Shown in pieces: positions 22,734-22,836 of a stretch of DNA of 22,836 bases. The stretch is from contig CAYMBJ010000063.1 in the NCBI GenBank assembly GCA_964388665.1, forward strand, positions 1 through 22,836, given 5' to 3'. Both the position numbers and the translations under genes were made by a program. This DNA is from CALCCV01 sp964388665. Lineage in GTDB: Bacteria; Bdellovibrionota; Bdellovibrionia; Bdellovibrionales; Bdellovibrionaceae. Under the pieces are notes generated by a model. It ran no database searches, was not told where the DNA came from, and worked only from the letters and a program-made list of their open reading frames with translations. Each line of letters begins with the position of its first letter. Position 1 is the first letter of the stretch.

Positions 22734-22836
22734 AATTACCGAGCGATTCTGTCGTAATAGAACATTCTAACCTTTTTATCAAACGTAAATCGTCGACCTT
22801 CCCCGCACTATTTTTGTAAGGCTGCGTATTCTTTAG

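Noticed and set aside
1..22836. tRNA genes, CRISPR arrays, insertion sequences, toxin-antitoxin or defence genes
   Set aside because: I looked for cloverleaf ends, regularly spaced repeats, transposase motifs and small paired genes and saw none that could be supported.

Overview
The window looks like a stretch of chromosome from a Gram-negative, probably predatory-type bacterium of the Bdellovibrionota or a near relative. This is inferred from the fused NuoC-NuoD subunit, the density of exported hydrolases and lipoproteins, the moderate GC content and the AGGAGG-type ribosome binding sites. No rRNA, tRNA, insertion sequence, phage gene or CRISPR array is visible, and no gene is clearly broken.

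Region 1 (about 105-2690, minus strand) is a small signalling group. It holds a FliG-C-like protein with a C-terminal coiled coil, a single-domain CheY-like receiver, a CheX-like phosphatase and a zinc-ribbon class I methyltransferase. The last three are packed as an operon. No flagellar or chemoreceptor gene is beside them.

Region 2 (2701-6550, plus strand) carries an outer-membrane beta-barrel protein whose stop codon overlaps the start of an exported DUF2252-like protein. A first von Willebrand A (vWA) lipoprotein follows. The leader of the barrel gene has a chain of competing inverted repeats.

Region 3 (6595-12770, minus strand) is a compact nuoB-nuoCD-nuoE-nuoF-nuoG-nuoI operon encoding the peripheral (electron-input) arm of respiratory complex I. 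All expected Fe-S ligands can be read. The membrane-arm genes (nuoA, H, J-N) are not in the window, and NuoG is short.

Region 4 (12771-22454, plus strand) is a run of mostly exported proteins: a subtilisin-family (S8) protease, a membrane protein with a degenerate histidine-kinase core that appears to start at an AUU codon, a secreted phospholipase-D-family protein, a second vWA lipoprotein paralogous to the first, and a secreted HExxH metalloprotease. Clear intrinsic terminators follow the phospholipase D and metalloprotease genes. The divergent nuoB/protease control region is rich in GCAAA/TTTGC elements and inverted repeats.

Seven of the eighteen confident genes encode exported proteins, so this is an envelope/secretome-rich neighbourhood wrapped around a housekeeping respiratory operon. 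The points most worth following up are the AUU-started pseudokinase, the flagella-free FliG/CheY/CheX group, the exported DUF2252 protein coupled to a barrel, and the twin vWA lipoproteins.
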